Assembly: GCA_030145015.1 (NCBI GenBank)
Contig: JAQYWI010000049.1
Location: forward strand, 1 to 32,098
Origin: Desulfobacterales bacterium
GTDB lineage: Bacteria; Desulfobacterota; Desulfobacteria; Desulfobacterales; JAHEIW01
DNA: 32,098 nucleotides
Reading direction: 5' to 3'
Made by a program: the position numbers and the translations under genes. Of the stretch, positions 1 through 8,237 are shown in pieces (the first letter of the stretch is position 1; every line of letters starts with the position of its first letter). The notes below the pieces were generated by a model, which had not been told where the DNA came from, made no database searches, and saw only the letters and a program-made list of their open reading frames with translations.

Positions 1-1040
1 GATTTTCATATCCCATGCCCGAAAAAATAATTAAGACTTTTTTGAAAGAATGCGAAAAAGTATTGGTCATTGAAGAAGGTGAGCCTTATATGGAGGAATG
101 CGTTAAAGCCTTTGCGCAGGAAGAAGGATTAACTTATCCGATTCGGGGAAAGGCCCAAGACCTGTTTACCCGTCTGTTTGAGTTCGACCCGGCCCAGGTG
201 AGGGAAAATATCGCCAAGTTCTTCGAAATTCCTTACACGCCTGTCGCCGTACCGGATCTTTCCGATGTTCCGGAAGTACCCCAGCGGCCGCCCAACCTGT
301 GTGCCGGCTGCTCCCACCGTGCAACTTATTATGAAGTAAAAAAAGCAGCTGAAGGCCTCGACACCATCTACGCCACAGATATTGGATGTTACACCCTCGG
401 TGTCTTGCCGCCGCTTTCAATGGCCGATTTTCTCCTGTGTATGGGATCGTCGGTCGGCACGGGCTGCGGGTTCTCGGTTGCCACCGATAAAAAAGTTATT
501 TCCTTTATCGGAGACTCCACTTTTTTTCACTCCGGCATCCCCGGTCTGGTCAACGCTGTGTTTAACAGTCACAATTTTACCCTGGTGATTCTGGATAACA
601 GCATCACAGCCATGACCGGTCATCAGCCGCATCCGGGTGTTGATATGGGAGATTTTAATCTGACAGGCTATGGCCGGGTATCCATTGAAAAAGTAGTCCG
701 GGCCATCGGCGTGCCCCATGTGGCGGTGATCAGACCCTTTCGGGTGAATAAAAGCATTGAGGCCATAAAGGAAGCCATCGATTATCAGGGCGTATCGGTC
801 ATCATATCCCAGGAAGCCTGCGTCCTTTATGCTCAAAGTCTTAAAAAGGCCAGAGGCAAGCCTTTTCATATCAGCGAAAAATGTAAAAATCACCGGGATT
901 GTGTCAATGAACTGGCCTGTCCGGCTTTCTACACCGAAGGCGAAAAGGTTTTCATTAATGCGGACCTTTGTACAGGTTGCGCGCTTTGCGCCCAAATTTG
1001 CCCGGAAAAAGCAATCGTGCCGGTCCGGTCGAAGGAATAG
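1..1040 (+). CDS. iorA: Indolepyruvate ferredoxin oxidoreductase alpha subunit, C-terminal part (5' truncated by window)
   Basis: The reading frame is open to the window edge (codons from base 3). The residues before the first ATG (base 15) continue the family pattern 'YPMPEK', so the true start lies upstream. The visible ~345 residues cover the thiamine-diphosphate (TPP) half and the ferredoxin tail. A CAGCSHR motif (about residues 97-103 from the ATG) opens the TPP domain, and GDSTFF with a downstream LDN gives the GD-N Mg-TPP signature. The C-terminus has an irregular CKNHRDC...CP cluster and a regular CTGCALCAQICP cluster, as expected for a 2x[4Fe-4S] domain. IOR oxidatively decarboxylates aryl pyruvates to aryl-acetyl-CoA and passes electrons to ferredoxin in the cytoplasm. 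iorB follows after 9 bp, and a phenylacetate-CoA ligase lies beyond it, which fits aromatic 2-oxo-acid metabolism. The exact substrate (indole-, phenyl- or hydroxyphenylpyruvate) cannot be read from sequence. Confidence 0.95.
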   Translation, partial: FSYPMPEKIIKTFLKECEKVLVIEEGEPYMEECVKAFAQEEGLTYPIRGKAQDLFTRLFEFDPAQVRENIAKFFEIPYTPVAVPDLSDVPEVPQRPPNLCAGCSHRATYYEVKKAAEGLDTIYATDIGCYTLGVLPPLSMADFLLCMGSSVGTGCGFSVATDKKVISFIGDSTFFHSGIPGLVNAVFNSHNFTLVILDNSITAMTGHQPHPGVDMGDFNLTGYGRVSIEKVVRAIGVPHVAVIRPFRVNKSIEAIKEAIDYQGVSVIISQEACVLYAQSLKKARGKPFHISEKCKNHRDCVNELACPAFYTEGEKVFINADLCTGCALCAQICPEKAIVPVRSKE

Positions 1041-1049
1041 GAAATTTCT

Positions 1050-1646
1050 ATGCAAACAAAAAGATTGATCATTGTAGCGGTTGGGGGACAGGGAAACCTG
1101 CTGGCATCCAAGGTGCTGGGCGAGGCGGCTCTGCTGGCCGACATCCCCGTGCGCATGAGTGAAATCCATGGGATGGCCCAGAGGGGCGGCGTGGTGGAAT
1201 CTGCGGTGGTATTTGGTGATGCAGACAGCACGATCATTTCAGATGCCGAAGCGGATGTACTGCTGGGCTTCGAGCCTTCGGAAACGCTGCGTGCGTTAAA
1301 CAAATGCAATGCCGATACCGTGGTGATCACGAATACGGCACCGCTGCCGCCGTTTACGGTGGCCATCGGCCAAGGAATTTATCCTGATATTCAGGAGCTT
1401 CAGGAGTTGATCCGCAATAAAACCGCCAGGCTGATCGCTTTTGATGCCCTGGCACTGGCAAAACAGGCCGGCAATAGGATGTCTTTGAATATTGTGTTAC
1501 TGGGCTCGCTGATTCAAACCGGAATTATGCCGGTGTCGGCTGACAACGTTAAAGAAGCCATTCGAACATCCACCAAGAAGGCCTTTGTCGATATCAATAT
1601 CAAGGCCTTTGAACTGGGTTTTGAAGCCGCCGCCGCGGCCGCCTGA
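1050..1646 (+). CDS. iorB: Indolepyruvate ferredoxin oxidoreductase beta subunit
   Basis: This 198-aa protein is of normal IorB length. It belongs to the pyruvate ferredoxin/flavodoxin oxidoreductase gamma-type domain family. The N-terminal nucleotide-fold glycine motif VGGQGN is at residues 11-16. The family-typical segment SEIHGMAQRGG, followed by VESAVVFGD, is at about residues 37-57. It forms the heteromeric IOR with IorA, contributing to CoA and 2-oxo-acid binding. The gene starts 9 bp after iorA, with a purine-rich GAAGGAA upstream, so the two are co-transcribed and probably coupled. The alanine-rich end (EAAAAAA) is low complexity and unremarkable. Assignment is firm; substrate specificity is not. 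Confidence 0.95.
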   Translation: MQTKRLIIVAVGGQGNLLASKVLGEAALLADIPVRMSEIHGMAQRGGVVESAVVFGDADSTIISDAEADVLLGFEPSETLRALNKCNADTVVITNTAPLPPFTVAIGQGIYPDIQELQELIRNKTARLIAFDALALAKQAGNRMSLNIVLLGSLIQTGIMPVSADNVKEAIRTSTKKAFVDINIKAFELGFEAAAAAA

Positions 1647-1789
1647 TTTTCTGGCGATTATGCTTCAGGCTCAATCTTGATGCTAAAATTGGCAATGCGC
1701 CACACCCGGTTCACATTAGCCCGTCGACCTTTTAAATAAAATTAAGATCGCTATTATAACAATTTCGTTATTCAAAAAGGAGGAAGATC

Positions 1790-3097
1790 ATGCCCTGGAA
1801 CGATAAGTTTGAATGCATGCCGGTGGAAGCGCTTAAAGCGTTTCAGTTGGAGAAACTTAAAGAAACCGTCGCCTGGGTATCTGAGAAAGTCCCGTTTTAC
1901 AGAGATAAATTCAAAGAAATGGGGATCGGAGCCGGGGACCTCAAAAGCCTGGAAGACGTCGCCAAGCTCCCGTTTACCGTCAAAAATGATCTAAGAGACA
2001 ATTATCCCTTCGGACTGTGCGCCGTGCCTTTAGAAGATGTGGTCCGCGTGCATGCGTCTTCGGGCACGACCGGCAAGCCGATAACCGGCCCGTATACCGC
2101 CGAGGATTTGGAACAATGGATCGAATGCATGGCCCGCAACCTCTATGCTGCCGGTATCCGCAAGGAAGATGTGGCCCAAAACGCTTACGGTCACGGCCTT
2201 TTTACCGGCGGCCTCGGGTTTCATCAGGGCGCCATGGCCGTCGGTTGTACGGTGGTGCCGACCGGTGCCGGAATGACCGAACGTCAGATTACCATCATGC
2301 AGGATTTTAAGTCAGATGCGCTGTTCTGCACACCGTCGTATGCACTGACCATCGCCGAAAGAGCCGAAGAAATGAATGTTGATATTAAAAAACTCCCCTT
2401 GCGAGTCGGGGTGTTCGGCGCCGAGCCCTGGACCGTTGCCATGCGCCAGGAAATCGAAGAACGCATGGGGATCAAAGCCATGGAGGCCTATGGCTTAACC
2501 GAGCTGGGCGGACCCGGGGTTGCATATGATGCCGCCGATCAAAACGGCCTTTATATCAACGAAGACCATTATCTGGCGGAAGTTGTAGACCCGCAGACCT
2601 TAGAACCCCTGCCGGAAGGTGAAAAAGGAGAGCTGATTTTTACGTCTTTGCAGCGACGCGCCATGGCCATGATTCGTTACCGCACCAAAGACATTACGCG
2701 TCTGTGGCGCGAGCCCGGGCATGAAGGCCGAACCTTTATTCGGATGGACAAAATCTACGGCCGCTCGGACGATATGCTTATTATCAGCGGTGTGAACGTC
2801 TTTCCGTCGCAAATCGAAGCTTTGCTTCTGGAAATTGAGGAGGTCGAACCGCAATATCGGTTGGTAGTGAGCAAGAAAGGGTACCTGGATCATCTCAGTG
2901 TCCAGGTGGAGGGCAAGAAAGAAGTTTACGATGCCGGTGAAGCCCGACGCCATGAAATCGAAGGCAAAATCGCCGCCCATATCAAAGGCATGATGGGTAT
3001 CGGCGTTGACGTGGAGCTGGTGGATCCGAAATCCATCGCCCGCAGTGAAGGTAAAGCCCTGCGCGTAATTGACGAACGCCCCAAACAGGAAAGGTAG
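1790..3097 (+). CDS. paaK: Phenylacetate-CoA ligase family protein (AMP-forming)
   Basis: This 435-aa protein matches the PaaK family in length and layout. The AMP/ATP phosphate-binding loop SSGTTGKP is at residues 90-97. AYGLTELGGPG (A5-type) lies near residue 234, and YRTKDITRL precedes the hinge. The mobile C-terminal domain begins with GRSDDMLIISGVNVFPSQIE, and the catalytic-lysine region EGKALRV is near the C-terminus. It would activate an aryl-acetate to its CoA thioester in the cytoplasm. A clear AAGGAGG ribosome binding site precedes the ATG. It lies 140 bp after iorB on the same strand. IorAB-PaaK pairs are a recurrent arrangement in anaerobes, linking aryl-pyruvate oxidation with aryl-acetyl-CoA. 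Specificity for phenylacetate over indole- or hydroxyphenylacetate is not established. Confidence 0.93.
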   Translation: MPWNDKFECMPVEALKAFQLEKLKETVAWVSEKVPFYRDKFKEMGIGAGDLKSLEDVAKLPFTVKNDLRDNYPFGLCAVPLEDVVRVHASSGTTGKPITGPYTAEDLEQWIECMARNLYAAGIRKEDVAQNAYGHGLFTGGLGFHQGAMAVGCTVVPTGAGMTERQITIMQDFKSDALFCTPSYALTIAERAEEMNVDIKKLPLRVGVFGAEPWTVAMRQEIEERMGIKAMEAYGLTELGGPGVAYDAADQNGLYINEDHYLAEVVDPQTLEPLPEGEKGELIFTSLQRRAMAMIRYRTKDITRLWREPGHEGRTFIRMDKIYGRSDDMLIISGVNVFPSQIEALLLEIEEVEPQYRLVVSKKGYLDHLSVQVEGKKEVYDAGEARRHEIEGKIAAHIKGMMGIGVDVELVDPKSIARSEGKALRVIDERPKQER

Positions 3098-3112
3098 CCG
3101 CTGGACGGAAAT

Positions 3113-3219
3113 ACGAAATTCGAAATCCGAAACAATTTCGAATTTTCAAATGACCAAAATTCGAAACCAGCCTTTTTGGACATTCGAATTTAAAATTTTG
3201 AATTTGTTTCGAATTTCGT
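3113..3219. repeat. AT-rich imperfect inverted repeat between paaK and the next gene
   Basis: ACGAAATTCGAAAT at 3113-3126 pairs with GTTTCGAATTTCGT at 3206-3219 (13 of 14 positions). Both inner flanks hold further AATTTCGAATTTT/AAAATTTTGAATTT-like words, so the whole 107 bp can fold as one long imperfect hairpin. It sits in a 228-bp gap and may end or stabilise the upstream transcript, or be a small dispersed repeat. No coding potential is seen. The rest of the gap holds only the ribosome binding site of the next gene. Confidence 0.75.
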
Positions 3220-3325
3220 GCTTGTATATTCGGATTTTTCCCTAAAGCTACCTTAGTTACAGCTCAGTATAAGGGCTTTACGATATTTTGCTTCGTTAAC
3301 AACAACATTAATGGGGAGGTAGGAT

Positions 3326-4270
3326 ATGAATGATGCGTCCAATTTTAGTTTCCAGTCATTCGCTGTGGTCGGCGCAGGTCCGGTTGGGTGTATCGTCGCC
3401 GGCTTCCTCGCCAAGGGTGGATATGAAGTGACGCTTTGCGATGTAATCCCTGACTTACTGAGCCCGGCATTAGACCGAGGAATTATTCTTGAAGGCGCTG
3501 AAAACCTCAAACAAAAAGTCAGCAAAACGTGCACCAATGTTGATGAATTGGGAGACGTTAACCCGGATGTTATCTTCATCACCGTCAAAGCCAATGCCCT
3601 GCCTTTGATCGCCTCCGCCATCGAGGGCTTTCACCGTGAGGGCCTGGCGATCGTCAGCTGGCAAAATGGAATTGATACCGAACTGGAACTCGCAAAAATA
3701 CTGGGTAAAAATGATGTGATACGGGCGGTCGTAAATTACGGGTGTGCACTGGCTGGACCGGCTCACGTCAAAATACCGTTTCATCACCCGCCCCATTACA
3801 TTCAGGAACTGGATCCGAAATCCCGCGACGCGGCGATGGCCATCGCCAGGGTGTTGAGTAAATGCGAACTCGAAACCGAACACACCGATAACATCATTTC
3901 AATGGTATGGCGCAAGAGCGTTATGAATGCTTGTATGAATCCGGTCTGTGCGGTCACCGGTCTGACAATGTCACGTGCCATGAACGATCCGATTATTTTT
4001 CGGATTGTAGATGCGCTGGTAAAAGAATGCATCCGGGTAGCGCGCTCAAATGAAATTAATCTCGGATGGGATTTTTATACCTATGCAATGGAATACATGG
4101 GAAGTGCCGGTGACCATAAACCTTCTATGTTGATGGATATTGAAGCCAACCGCCGCACCGAAATTGATTACATCAACGGCAAATTCGTCGAATATGGTAA
4201 ACGAACCGGAACCGAAACGCCGTATAATCAAACGCTGAGCGCTTTGGTTAAAGGACTGGAGTCAAAATAG
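3326..4270 (+). CDS. Ketopantoate reductase (ApbA/PanE) family NAD(P)-dependent 2-oxo-acid reductase
   Basis: A 314-aa protein. The Rossmann dinucleotide motif VGAGPVG is at residues 15-21. VIFITVKANALP (about 82-93) and SWQNGID (about 111-117) are family-typical. The catalytic lysine region VWRKSVMNA places K197 where PanE has its proton-donor lysine, and the C-terminal TEIDYINGKFVEYGK matches the PanE signature. GGGGAGG precedes the ATG. PanE reduces ketopantoate in CoA synthesis, but relatives such as lactococcal PanE reduce branched-chain 2-oxo acids to D-2-hydroxy acids. Here the gene lies between an aryl-pyruvate oxidoreductase/ligase pair and a 2-hydroxyacyl-CoA dehydratase system, with no pantothenate genes nearby. 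A catabolic 2-hydroxy-acid dehydrogenase role is therefore my preferred inference. A housekeeping PanE role cannot be excluded. Confidence 0.88.
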   Translation: MNDASNFSFQSFAVVGAGPVGCIVAGFLAKGGYEVTLCDVIPDLLSPALDRGIILEGAENLKQKVSKTCTNVDELGDVNPDVIFITVKANALPLIASAIEGFHREGLAIVSWQNGIDTELELAKILGKNDVIRAVVNYGCALAGPAHVKIPFHHPPHYIQELDPKSRDAAMAIARVLSKCELETEHTDNIISMVWRKSVMNACMNPVCAVTGLTMSRAMNDPIIFRIVDALVKECIRVARSNEINLGWDFYTYAMEYMGSAGDHKPSMLMDIEANRRTEIDYINGKFVEYGKRTGTETPYNQTLSALVKGLESK

Positions 4271-4294
4271 CAGATAGGATCCTTTTATTGACTA

Positions 4295-4365
4295 GATTGG
4301 CTCTATTGGTTTGTCTATCTCATGTTTCATCCTTATTTTAACAAATAGAACAAATTAAGCCAATC
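4295..4365. repeat. Weak imperfect inverted repeat in 112-bp intergenic gap
   Basis: GATTGGCT (4295-4302) is the exact reverse complement of AGCCAATC (4358-4365). The inner flanks are loosely complementary (TATTGGTTTGT against ACAAATAGA). It may form a weak stem between the dehydrogenase and the dehydratase activator. There is no U-tract, so I do not call it a terminator. Confidence 0.4.
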
Positions 4366-4382
4366 GAACCAATTTAACTGCC

Positions 4383-5165
4383 ATGCTTTCAAAAAAAGCT
4401 TACGCCGGTGTTGATCTAGGGGCATCACGCACAAAAGTTGCCATCCTTGACACCGATAAAAATTTACGCGGTCATGCGGTTAAAAAATCCGGTACGGACT
4501 TTGCGGCCACCGCCGATTCCTGTCTTGCTGCGGCCTTAAAAATGGCAGACATAAAAAAGGGGGCAATAGAACGAACCATAGCGACCGGCTACGGCAGAAA
4601 TAATGTATCCTTTGCCAGCGGTACGAAAACGGAAATCGGTTGTCACGCCAAAGGTGCTTTCTTTTACTTTCCCTTTTCAAGCACGATCATTGATATCGGA
4701 GGACAGGACAATAAGGTCATCAAAGTCGATCAATCCGGCAGGCGTACCGGTTTTAAAATGAACCGCAAATGTGCGGCCGGCACAGGTGCCTTCCTGGAAG
4801 AGATGGCCTTACGCCTGGATGTCGCTTTGGGTGAGATGGACCGTCTGGCCAGTCAATCCGATAATATGGTAAAATTGGGAAGTTTCTGCACTGTGTTTTC
4901 GGCAACCGAAGTGCTGGAAAATATCCGACAGGGCAAGAAATTAGCGGACATTGTCAAAGGCGTCTTCTTTTCGATGATTAAACGCGTTATGGAGATGGAT
5001 TCCCTGACTGAAAAGGTAGTTATGACCGGCGGCGTGGTTGCCCACAACCCATTTATGGTAAAAATGGCAGAGGAGATAATCGAAAGACAAATCCTTGTCC
5101 CGGATTACCCTCAGTTAGCCGGCGCCATCGGCGCGGCCCTGTATGCGATGGAGAATAAATCCTAA
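4383..5165 (+). CDS. 2-hydroxyacyl-CoA dehydratase activator ATPase (HgdC/BcrA/BadF family)
   Basis: At 260 aa it matches HgdC-type archerases. The ASKHA-fold phosphate-1 motif GVDLGASRTK is at residues 9-18, IDIGGQDNKVIK at about 103-114, and the adenosine motif VMTGGVVAHN near 213. C130 (RKCAAGTG) and C169 (GSFCTVFSATE) are 39 residues apart, matching the two cysteines that hold the shared [4Fe-4S] cluster across the homodimer. The protein uses ATP hydrolysis to drive one low-potential electron from ferredoxin into a dehydratase or reductase D-component. That component is plausibly encoded by the next gene, 175 bp downstream. IorAB upstream could supply the reduced ferredoxin. The ribosome binding site is poor (AACTGCC before the ATG), but no better in-frame start exists. 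It could equally serve a benzoyl-CoA-reductase-like or double-cubane protein; the family alone does not decide. Confidence 0.93.
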   Translation: MLSKKAYAGVDLGASRTKVAILDTDKNLRGHAVKKSGTDFAATADSCLAAALKMADIKKGAIERTIATGYGRNNVSFASGTKTEIGCHAKGAFFYFPFSSTIIDIGGQDNKVIKVDQSGRRTGFKMNRKCAAGTGAFLEEMALRLDVALGEMDRLASQSDNMVKLGSFCTVFSATEVLENIRQGKKLADIVKGVFFSMIKRVMEMDSLTEKVVMTGGVVAHNPFMVKMAEEIIERQILVPDYPQLAGAIGAALYAMENKS

Positions 5166-5169
5166 GGCT

Positions 5170-5310
5170 TCAGGCGTCAGGTTTCGGGTGTCAGCAAACA
5201 GATGACAGAAGACAGAAGACAGATAAAGTCCTTCATTTTCCAGTTTTTATCATCTGTCGTCTGACCTCTGTCCTCAGTATCTTCCTGACACCTGAACACT
5301 GAAACCTGAA
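5170..5310. repeat. Long imperfect inverted repeat upstream of the dehydratase gene
   Basis: CAGGTTTCGGGTGTCAG (5178-5194) pairs with CTGACACC...GAAACCTG (5285-5308, with a small insertion). An inner CAGATGACAGAAGACAGA (about 5199-5216) pairs loosely with CATCTGTCGTCTGACCTCTGTC. Short words (AGAAGACAG; TGAAACC) also recur in tandem. The element fills nearly the whole gap between activator and dehydratase and ends just before the ribosome binding site. It may act as a terminator or mRNA processing hairpin, or be a mobile repeat remnant. Confidence 0.75.
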
Positions 5311-5340
5311 ACCCTGAATTGGACAGAGGAAAGCCTGATA

Positions 5341-6606
5341 ATGTGGGGCGATATCATGTCAGATAAAAAGAAACCTATCAGAAAAAAATTAAAAGCTGCG
5401 GCCAACATCAGCCGCTTCATGGCGGACTATTATTACGAACTGGACGCCGCATCCAAAAAAGGCAAACCCAAAATTGCCTGGTGTACCAGCGTGGGACCCG
5501 CTGAAATACTCAGGGCCATGGGATTTTTAGTTTACTTTCCCGAAACCCACTCTGCCATGCTGGGTGCCACCCGCATGGCAACAGAGCTTATTCCGGTGGC
5601 CAATGCCCTGGGCTATTCACCGGACATCTGCTCGTATCTCACTGCTGATATCGGTGCTTTCTTAAAGGGCGTCACACCGCTGAGCAAGATCTATAAGGGC
5701 ATCGAAAGCATTCCAAAACCCGATGTGCTGGTGTTTAACACGAATCAGTGTCGGGACGTGCAGGATTGGTTTGCATGGTACGGCAAAAAGTTCAAGGCAC
5801 CGGTTTTAGGTATATATACCCATCGAAATGTCGGCGAGGTCACCGAGGCGCATGTTACTTCCATTGCTCAACAAATGCAGGCGCTGATTGAACCTTTGGA
5901 GAAGGTTTCCGGTCGGCCATTTAATCTCGCTGAATTAAAAACCGTTGTGTCCCTATCGCGCGAGTGTTCCGAACTGTGGAAACAGGTACTTGAAACCGCG
6001 ACCATCAAGCCGTCTCCCCTAACTTTTTTTGACGGCACCACGCTCATGGGACCTGCCGTTGTCGGAAGGGGAACGCAAAAAGCGGTAGATGTCTATAAAA
6101 CCTTGCTGGCTGAATTGAAAGACCGTATCAAAAATGGTGAGGGTGCACTGGACGATGAGCGTTTCAGAATCTACTGGGACGGCATGCCCGTATGGGGGCG
6201 GTTGCGCGCACATTCGGATCTGTTTTCCGGTTTGAACGCCAACGTGTTGGCTTCGACCTACTGCAACAGCTGGATTTTTTCAGCTTTAGATGAAAGCGAC
6301 CCCTTTGCCACGATGGCCAAAGCCTATACGGAACTGTTTATCGTTCGTTCTGATAACCAAAAAGAAACCTATTTCACCAACATGTTGGAATTGTTCAAGG
6401 TAGACGGCGTCATTTATCACGATGCCAAAACCTGCCCGAATAATACCAACTGCCGTTACGGGATGCCGCAGCGGCTTGAACAGAAAACCGGAATTCCAAG
6501 TTTAACGATCAATGCCGATCTGAATGATCTGCGCTTAATCTCAGATGAGCAAACCATAACAAATGTGGAAGCATTCATCGAACAACTGGAAGAAAACCAA
6601 ACCTAA
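5341..6606 (+). CDS. 2-hydroxyacyl-CoA dehydratase / benzoyl-CoA reductase D-component-like subunit (HgdB/BcrBC/FldB superfamily)
   Basis: A 421-aa protein typical of the 2-hydroxyglutaryl-CoA dehydratase D-component fold. It contains KIAWCTSVGPAEILRAMGF (about 44-62), DVLVFNTNQCRDV (about 128-140), and a C-terminal NTNCRYG-(20)-NADLND motif. Cysteines C48, C97, C137, C308, C365 and C371 are candidate [4Fe-4S] ligands. The partner ATPase is the preceding gene. Known systems usually need two related subunits, and only one is present here. It could pair with a protein encoded elsewhere or act as a homodimer like double-cubane cluster proteins (YjiM-type), although the KCPYF segment I recall from YjiM is not seen. 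Two starts are possible: ATG 5341 (GAGGA 10 bp upstream) or ATG 5356 (MSDKKK, GGGGCG upstream). The next gene, an acyl-CoA synthetase 70 bp on, could supply the CoA-ester substrate. Confidence 0.88.
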   Translation: MWGDIMSDKKKPIRKKLKAAANISRFMADYYYELDAASKKGKPKIAWCTSVGPAEILRAMGFLVYFPETHSAMLGATRMATELIPVANALGYSPDICSYLTADIGAFLKGVTPLSKIYKGIESIPKPDVLVFNTNQCRDVQDWFAWYGKKFKAPVLGIYTHRNVGEVTEAHVTSIAQQMQALIEPLEKVSGRPFNLAELKTVVSLSRECSELWKQVLETATIKPSPLTFFDGTTLMGPAVVGRGTQKAVDVYKTLLAELKDRIKNGEGALDDERFRIYWDGMPVWGRLRAHSDLFSGLNANVLASTYCNSWIFSALDESDPFATMAKAYTELFIVRSDNQKETYFTNMLELFKVDGVIYHDAKTCPNNTNCRYGMPQRLEQKTGIPSLTINADLNDLRLISDEQTITNVEAFIEQLEENQT

Positions 6607-6676
6607 TCACTTGATCCGATTAATTAAATATTTAGAAATGATGACATGATAATTTAGTTCCCTCGGAGGTGGAGAT

Positions 6677-8230
6677 ATGGGTTTTTGGCTGAATCTGGGT
6701 CAAATCCAAAGAATCAATGCAAAAAAGTTCCCGAATACGGTTGCCTTGATGGACGCGCAGCGCGTATTTACCTATCCGGAAATGAACGAACGTGTCAATA
6801 AACTCGCGAACAGCCTAACCGCGCTCGGGTTGCAAAAAGGTGACAAGGTTGCGGTCTTGCTTGAAAACTGCATTGAAATCTGTGAATTGTTTCTGGCGAC
6901 AGCCAAATCGGGCATTATTATCGTACCTATCAATTTTCGCCTGATCAGCGCGGAAGTTGAGTACATTGTTGACAATTCAGACGCCAAGGCATTCGTTGTT
7001 CATGATCAATTTGCTGCTGTGGTAGAACCTGTCCGGGCAAATTTGAGGAATATCCCGGCCCAAAATTATGTGATCGTCGGGAAGCCGCAGGACGGCTATC
7101 AGCCCTATGAGGAATTCATCCAGGATTCACCGGATTCTGAGCCAGACATCGAGGTTGTCCCCCAGGACATCTGGATTCTGATCTACACCTCCGGCACAAC
7201 CGGCAAGCCCAAGGGCGTCATCCGCTCGCATGAATCGCATATTGCCTATTACCTGCACACCGCCGTGGACTTTGATTTCAACGAGCATGATGTGTGCTTA
7301 AATGTCATGCCCCTTTGTCACATCAATTCCATCTTTTTCACGTTCACTTTTCTGTATATCGGCGGATCGGCTTACATCCATCCGGCCTTAAACTTTAAAC
7401 CTGAAGAGATTCTCGAAATCATTGAACGTGAATCCATCACGTTTATCTCTCTGATCCCAACCCATTATAATTTAATCCTTAATGCGCCGGAAGAAGCCAA
7501 AAAGCGGGATGTCAGCTCTATTCGTAAACTGCTGTGCTCTTCGGCACCGGGCAGAAAAAGCATGAAACAGGCGGTTACGGAATTTTTCCAGGGAGTGGAA
7601 CTTTATGAATCGTACGGTTCCACCGAAGGCGGCATGGTCACCATCCTAAAACCCGAATATCAGATGACCAAACTCGGCTCCATCGGGTTCGAATGCATCG
7701 GTACCGACTTTATAAAAATCCTGGATATCAATGGAAACAAAGTGCCGCCAGGGGAAATTGGTGAGCTCTACTCACGAGGTCCCATGCTGTTTGATGAATA
7801 CTACAAATTGCCCGGGCAAACTGCTGAATCCTTTCGAGACAGTTTTTTTTCAGCCGGTGACATGGCCCGACAGGACGAAGATGGATTCTATTACCTGGTG
7901 GACCGCAAGAAAAACATGATCATCACCGGAGGGGAAAATGTCTATCCCAGTGAAGTGGAGGAGGTTATCGGCAATCTCGAAGGGGTATTTGAATGTGCGG
8001 TGATCGGACTGCCCGATGATAAATGGGGGGAGCGGGTCGCTGCGGTGGTGATCCGCAAACAGGGTTTCGATGACAGTAACTTAGGTGAAAAAGATGTCAT
8101 CGCAAGCTGCAAGGATAAGATGGCCGCTTACAAATGTCCTAAACAGGTTGTCTTTATTGGCGAAAATGAAATGCCCCGCACAGGCACCGGGAAAATACTG
8201 CATCGCATGTTAAGAGAAACATTTGGTTAA
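6677..8230 (+). CDS. AMP-forming acyl-CoA synthetase (class I adenylate-forming)
   Basis: A 517-aa protein with all core motifs. The phosphate loop LIYTSGTTGKPKG is at about residues 168-180, and LYESYGSTEGG corresponds to A5. YYLVDRKKNMIITGGENVYPSEVEE is the hinge and A8 region, and PRTGTGKIL carries the catalytic lysine near the C-terminus. CGGAGGTGGAG precedes the ATG by about 7 bp. The family activates carboxylic acids to CoA thioesters through an acyl-AMP. Placed directly after the dehydratase genes, a 2-hydroxy-acid or aryl-propionate/acrylate substrate is reasonable but inferred. It is clearly different from the PaaK-type ligase at 1790 and the benzoate-ligase-like enzyme at 20315. It ends 7 bp before the convergent UbiD gene, with no terminator between them. 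Confidence 0.92.
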   Translation: MGFWLNLGQIQRINAKKFPNTVALMDAQRVFTYPEMNERVNKLANSLTALGLQKGDKVAVLLENCIEICELFLATAKSGIIIVPINFRLISAEVEYIVDNSDAKAFVVHDQFAAVVEPVRANLRNIPAQNYVIVGKPQDGYQPYEEFIQDSPDSEPDIEVVPQDIWILIYTSGTTGKPKGVIRSHESHIAYYLHTAVDFDFNEHDVCLNVMPLCHINSIFFTFTFLYIGGSAYIHPALNFKPEEILEIIERESITFISLIPTHYNLILNAPEEAKKRDVSSIRKLLCSSAPGRKSMKQAVTEFFQGVELYESYGSTEGGMVTILKPEYQMTKLGSIGFECIGTDFIKILDINGNKVPPGEIGELYSRGPMLFDEYYKLPGQTAESFRDSFFSAGDMARQDEDGFYYLVDRKKNMIITGGENVYPSEVEEVIGNLEGVFECAVIGLPDDKWGERVAAVVIRKQGFDDSNLGEKDVIASCKDKMAAYKCPKQVVFIGENEMPRTGTGKILHRMLRETFG

Positions 8231-8237
8231 ACTGTAT

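Noticed and set aside
417..1169. 250-aa open frame on the minus strand over iorA/iorB
   Set aside because: It lies fully opposite well-supported genes, shows no recognisable domain and has a composition typical of an antisense shadow.
1641..1670. GCCTGA/TCAGGC inverted pair after iorB as a terminator
   Set aside because: The stem is only 6 bp with an 18-nt loop and no U-tract.
3113..3219. Repeated TTCGAATTT words as a CRISPR-like array
   Set aside because: There are no regularly spaced identical repeats and no cas genes; the words form an inverted repeat.
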